From: Clostridium sp. UBA4548
GTDB lineage: Bacteria; Bacillota; Clostridia; Clostridiales; Clostridiaceae
Assembly (NCBI RefSeq): GCF_002387895.1
Contig: NZ_DGLI01000028.1
Location: 62,001-126,000, forward strand
DNA length: 64,000 bases
Direction of reading: 5' to 3'
Shown: positions 62,636-64,000 of the stretch, piece after piece
Numbering within the stretch: position 1 is the first letter of the stretch
Layout of the letters: every line of letters starts with the position of its first letter
Position numbers and translations under genes: made by a program
Notes under the pieces: model-generated
What the model was told of the DNA's origin: nothing
The model's input: only the letters and a program-made list of their open reading frames with translations
Databases searched by the model: none

Positions 62636-63073
62636 TTAAGAGCATTCGCTACAAAGGCCGTAAAATTTCAATGTATGATTCTCTATATTAAACTTATATT
62701 TTTTTTCAATAACTTCTTCAATTTCATCCAACAAATCACCTTGAACCTCAATTACTTTCCCACAGCCATTACATATTAAATGATGGTGTTGATGACTATC
62801 ATCTTGGTGACAAAGTTCATACCTACTACGCCCATCATCTAAATCAAGTTTGCAAACTACTCCCATTTCCTCAAGTAATTGCACTGTTCTGTAAACTGTA
62901 GCTAATCCAATCTCTGGACAATCTACTTTTACTAAATCATATAATTCCTCTGCTGTAAGATGGCTACCTTCACTATTGATAATTTCACTAAGTATGGCTC
63001 TTCTTTGAGGTGTCAGTTTATATCCTTTTTCCTTAAGGAATTCTTTTAAATTTTCAATCTTATCCTTTGCCAT
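62636..63073 (-). CDS. Fur-family metalloregulator
   Basis: The 145-residue protein has a winged helix (about 18-85, with LTPQRRAILSEI) and a dimerisation/metal domain with HQHHH at 94-98 and two CxxC zinc pairs (C101/C104, C141/C144). It could be Fur (iron) or PerR (peroxide); the regulated metal cannot be decided, though the histidine cluster and absence of nearby oxidative genes do not favour PerR. The ribosome-binding site, GAGGGTG, is about 15 bases from the ATG, unusually far. Confidence 0.88.
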   Translation of the reverse strand: MAKDKIENLKEFLKEKGYKLTPQRRAILSEIINSEGSHLTAEELYDLVKVDCPEIGLATVYRTVQLLEEMGVVCKLDLDDGRSRYELCHQDDSHQHHHLICNGCGKVIEVQGDLLDEIEEVIEKKYKFNIENHTLKFYGLCSECS

Positions 63074-63137
63074 TTTTGAATTAATACACCCTCTCTTTTC
63101 TAATTATCATGAAGTTACCTCTTATGTAAAACCCAGA

Positions 63138-63401
63138 TTAATCTAATAGACCTTCTTCTGAAAGTGTTTCATAAGCTTCAGCAACCATATTAAATTCATC
63201 TTCATCATCTACAGAAACTAAAACCTCATTACCATCTTCATCTTCAACAACTTTAAGTGCTACTGCATCTAAATCATCAGTTCCAGCTGGAACTACTATA
63301 AAGTATTCGTTTTCTTCTATGTCTAATTTTGTTATTACTTCAAATTCTATATCATTTCCTTCTTCATCAGTTAATACAACTTTTTCTAAATAATTATCCA
63401 T
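63138..63401 (-). CDS. DUF1292 protein (YrzB family)
   Basis: An 87-residue, strongly acidic protein with the DUF1292 signature (VVLTDEEGNDIEFEVI, YFIVVPAG, VEDEDGNEVL). Function is unknown. It follows ruvX by 31 bases, the same neighbourhood as yrzB in Bacillus (alaS-ireB-ruvX-yrzB). Start is ATG 63401 after AGGAGG; the 26 codons further upstream overlap ruvX and are not family-like. Confidence 0.88.
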   Translation of the reverse strand: MDNYLEKVVLTDEEGNDIEFEVITKLDIEENEYFIVVPAGTDDLDAVALKVVEDEDGNEVLVSVDDEDEFNMVAEAYETLSEEGLLD

Positions 63402-63432
63402 TTGTTGCCTCCTAATATGTATTTGTATTTTA

Positions 63433-63843
63433 TTAATATATACTGTCCAAATATCCTTGTAATATATAAGTTGCTGCAATTTTATCCACTATTTTTTTTC
63501 TTTTGCTTCGAGACATATCTACTTCTAACATAGCCTTATGTGCTGCTACTGTAGTAAGCCTTTCATCCCAATATTTAATTGGTACTTCTGTATTTTCTTT
63601 TAGCTTATCACAAAACTCCATAACCTTTTCGCCCTGCATTCCTATGGTTCCGTTCATATTTTTAGGCATTCCAGAAATTATGGTGTCAACATTATATTCT
63701 CTACAAATCTTTAAAACTTCTTCAATATCATATTCTATCTTCTTGCGTTTAATGGTGGTTATGCCTTGTGCTGTAAATCCTAGCGGATCACTTATTGCCA
63801 CTCCAATAGTTCTATCTCCAACGTCTAATCCAAGTACTCTCAT
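63433..63843 (-). CDS. ruvX: Holliday junction resolvase-like/16S pre-rRNA nuclease RuvX (YqgF)
   Basis: The 136-residue protein has an RNase H-like fold with VLGLDVGDRTIGVAISDP and the later WDERLTTVAAHKAML segment carrying the second acidic residue. YqgF proteins are reported to act on 16S rRNA 5' ends and possibly on Holliday junctions. The ATG follows AAGGAG. In Firmicutes alaS and ireB usually lie upstream, here beyond the window edge and a terminator. Confidence 0.94.
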   Translation of the reverse strand: MRVLGLDVGDRTIGVAISDPLGFTAQGITTIKRKKIEYDIEEVLKICREYNVDTIISGMPKNMNGTIGMQGEKVMEFCDKLKENTEVPIKYWDERLTTVAAHKAMLEVDMSRSKRKKIVDKIAATYILQGYLDSIY

Positions 63844-63943
63844 ATGCTACTCCTTAGTATATTTAGCACCTCTTTAGAGCTGCCTATTATTTAAAAGTAT
63901 AACAACTAAACCTTTATAGCCTTAGTATTTGTGAATTACAAAT

Positions 63944-63969
63944 AAAAATGCCCGATGACGGGCATTTTT
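63944..63969 (-). terminator. Terminator upstream of ruvX
   Basis: AAAAATGCCCG pairs perfectly with CGGGCATTTTT around a four-base loop. On the minus strand a T-rich stretch follows. It should end the transcript of the gene upstream, outside the window, so ruvX has its own promoter between here and 63843. Confidence 0.85.
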
Positions 63970-64000
63970 TTATTTTATTTCTAGATAAGCTTTTAAAACT

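Noticed and set aside
1..64000. Mobile elements, prophage, CRISPR arrays, toxin-antitoxin or defence clusters
   Set aside because: No transposase, integrase, phage structural gene, regular repeat-spacer array or Cas-like protein is present; gene content and order are core.

Overview
This window is a stretch of core chromosome from a low-G+C, endospore-forming, anaerobic Firmicute, most probably Clostridium sensu stricto. The evidence is the strong A+T bias, near-perfect aGGAGG ribosome-binding sites, frequent TTG and GTG starts, and gene order. Genes for SigE, SigG, SigK, SpoIIGA, SpoIVA, SpoVM and YlbJ lie among housekeeping genes in arrangements known from Bacillus and Clostridium. I see no prophage, insertion sequence, CRISPR array, rRNA operon or genomic island. 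All genes run on the minus strand except tmcAL, ylbJ and rpmB. One tRNA (Pro, GGG) is present.

Layout. 0.4-3.2 kb (+): tmcAL and ylbJ. 3.2-9.0 kb (-): a coiled-coil protein, coaD, rsmD, recG, fakA and an Asp23-family gene. 9.4 kb (+): rpmB. 9.7-25.3 kb (-): spoVM, a 54-residue membrane protein, then thiN, rpe, rsgA, prkC, prpC, rlmN, rsmB, a zinc membrane peptidase, fmt, def, priA, coaBC, rpoZ, gmk, remA and yicC; this is the conserved translation, signalling and nucleotide block next to rpmB/spoVM in many Firmicutes. 25.5-27.8 kb: an aminotransferase and an asparaginase. 27.8-29.3 kb: sparse DNA with a candidate structured RNA, a small hypothetical gene and tRNA-Pro. 29.4-34.8 kb: spoIVA, gpsA, der and a DUF512 radical-SAM gene. 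35-43.8 kb: the phosphate regulon (pgeF, phoP, phoR, pstS, pstC, pstA, two pstB copies, phoU). 44-53.2 kb: nrdR, ymxH, sigG, sigE, spoIIGA, ftsZ, ftsA, pilT, aroE and sigK. 53.2-58.6 kb: a class B penicillin-binding protein, udk, a U32 protease-family tRNA hydroxylase, trmR and mltG. 58.7-63.9 kb: typA, rnjA, a Fur-family regulator, a DUF1292 gene and ruvX.

How the genes work together. Phosphate starvation is sensed by PhoR/PhoP/PhoU and met by the Pst importer; a helically phased TTAAG repeat lies where a PhoP site should be, upstream of pstS. The sporulation cascade is readable from DNA: SpoIIGA and pro-SigE share an operon, sigG has a near-ideal SigF-type promoter, and sigK has a SigE/SigK-type promoter and is uninterrupted. 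SpoIVA and SpoVM form the basal coat platform. PrkC/PrpC are a kinase/phosphatase pair. TrmR and the U32 protein probably make 5-methoxyuridine at tRNA position 34.

The new-looking material is small and non-canonical: two short genes (spoVM and a conserved-looking 54-residue membrane protein), a candidate ncRNA near 28.07-28.29 kb, a hairpin that is both udk terminator and cover for the ribosome-binding site of the penicillin-binding protein, and several structured leaders. I found no clearly undescribed multi-gene system, and I say so plainly.
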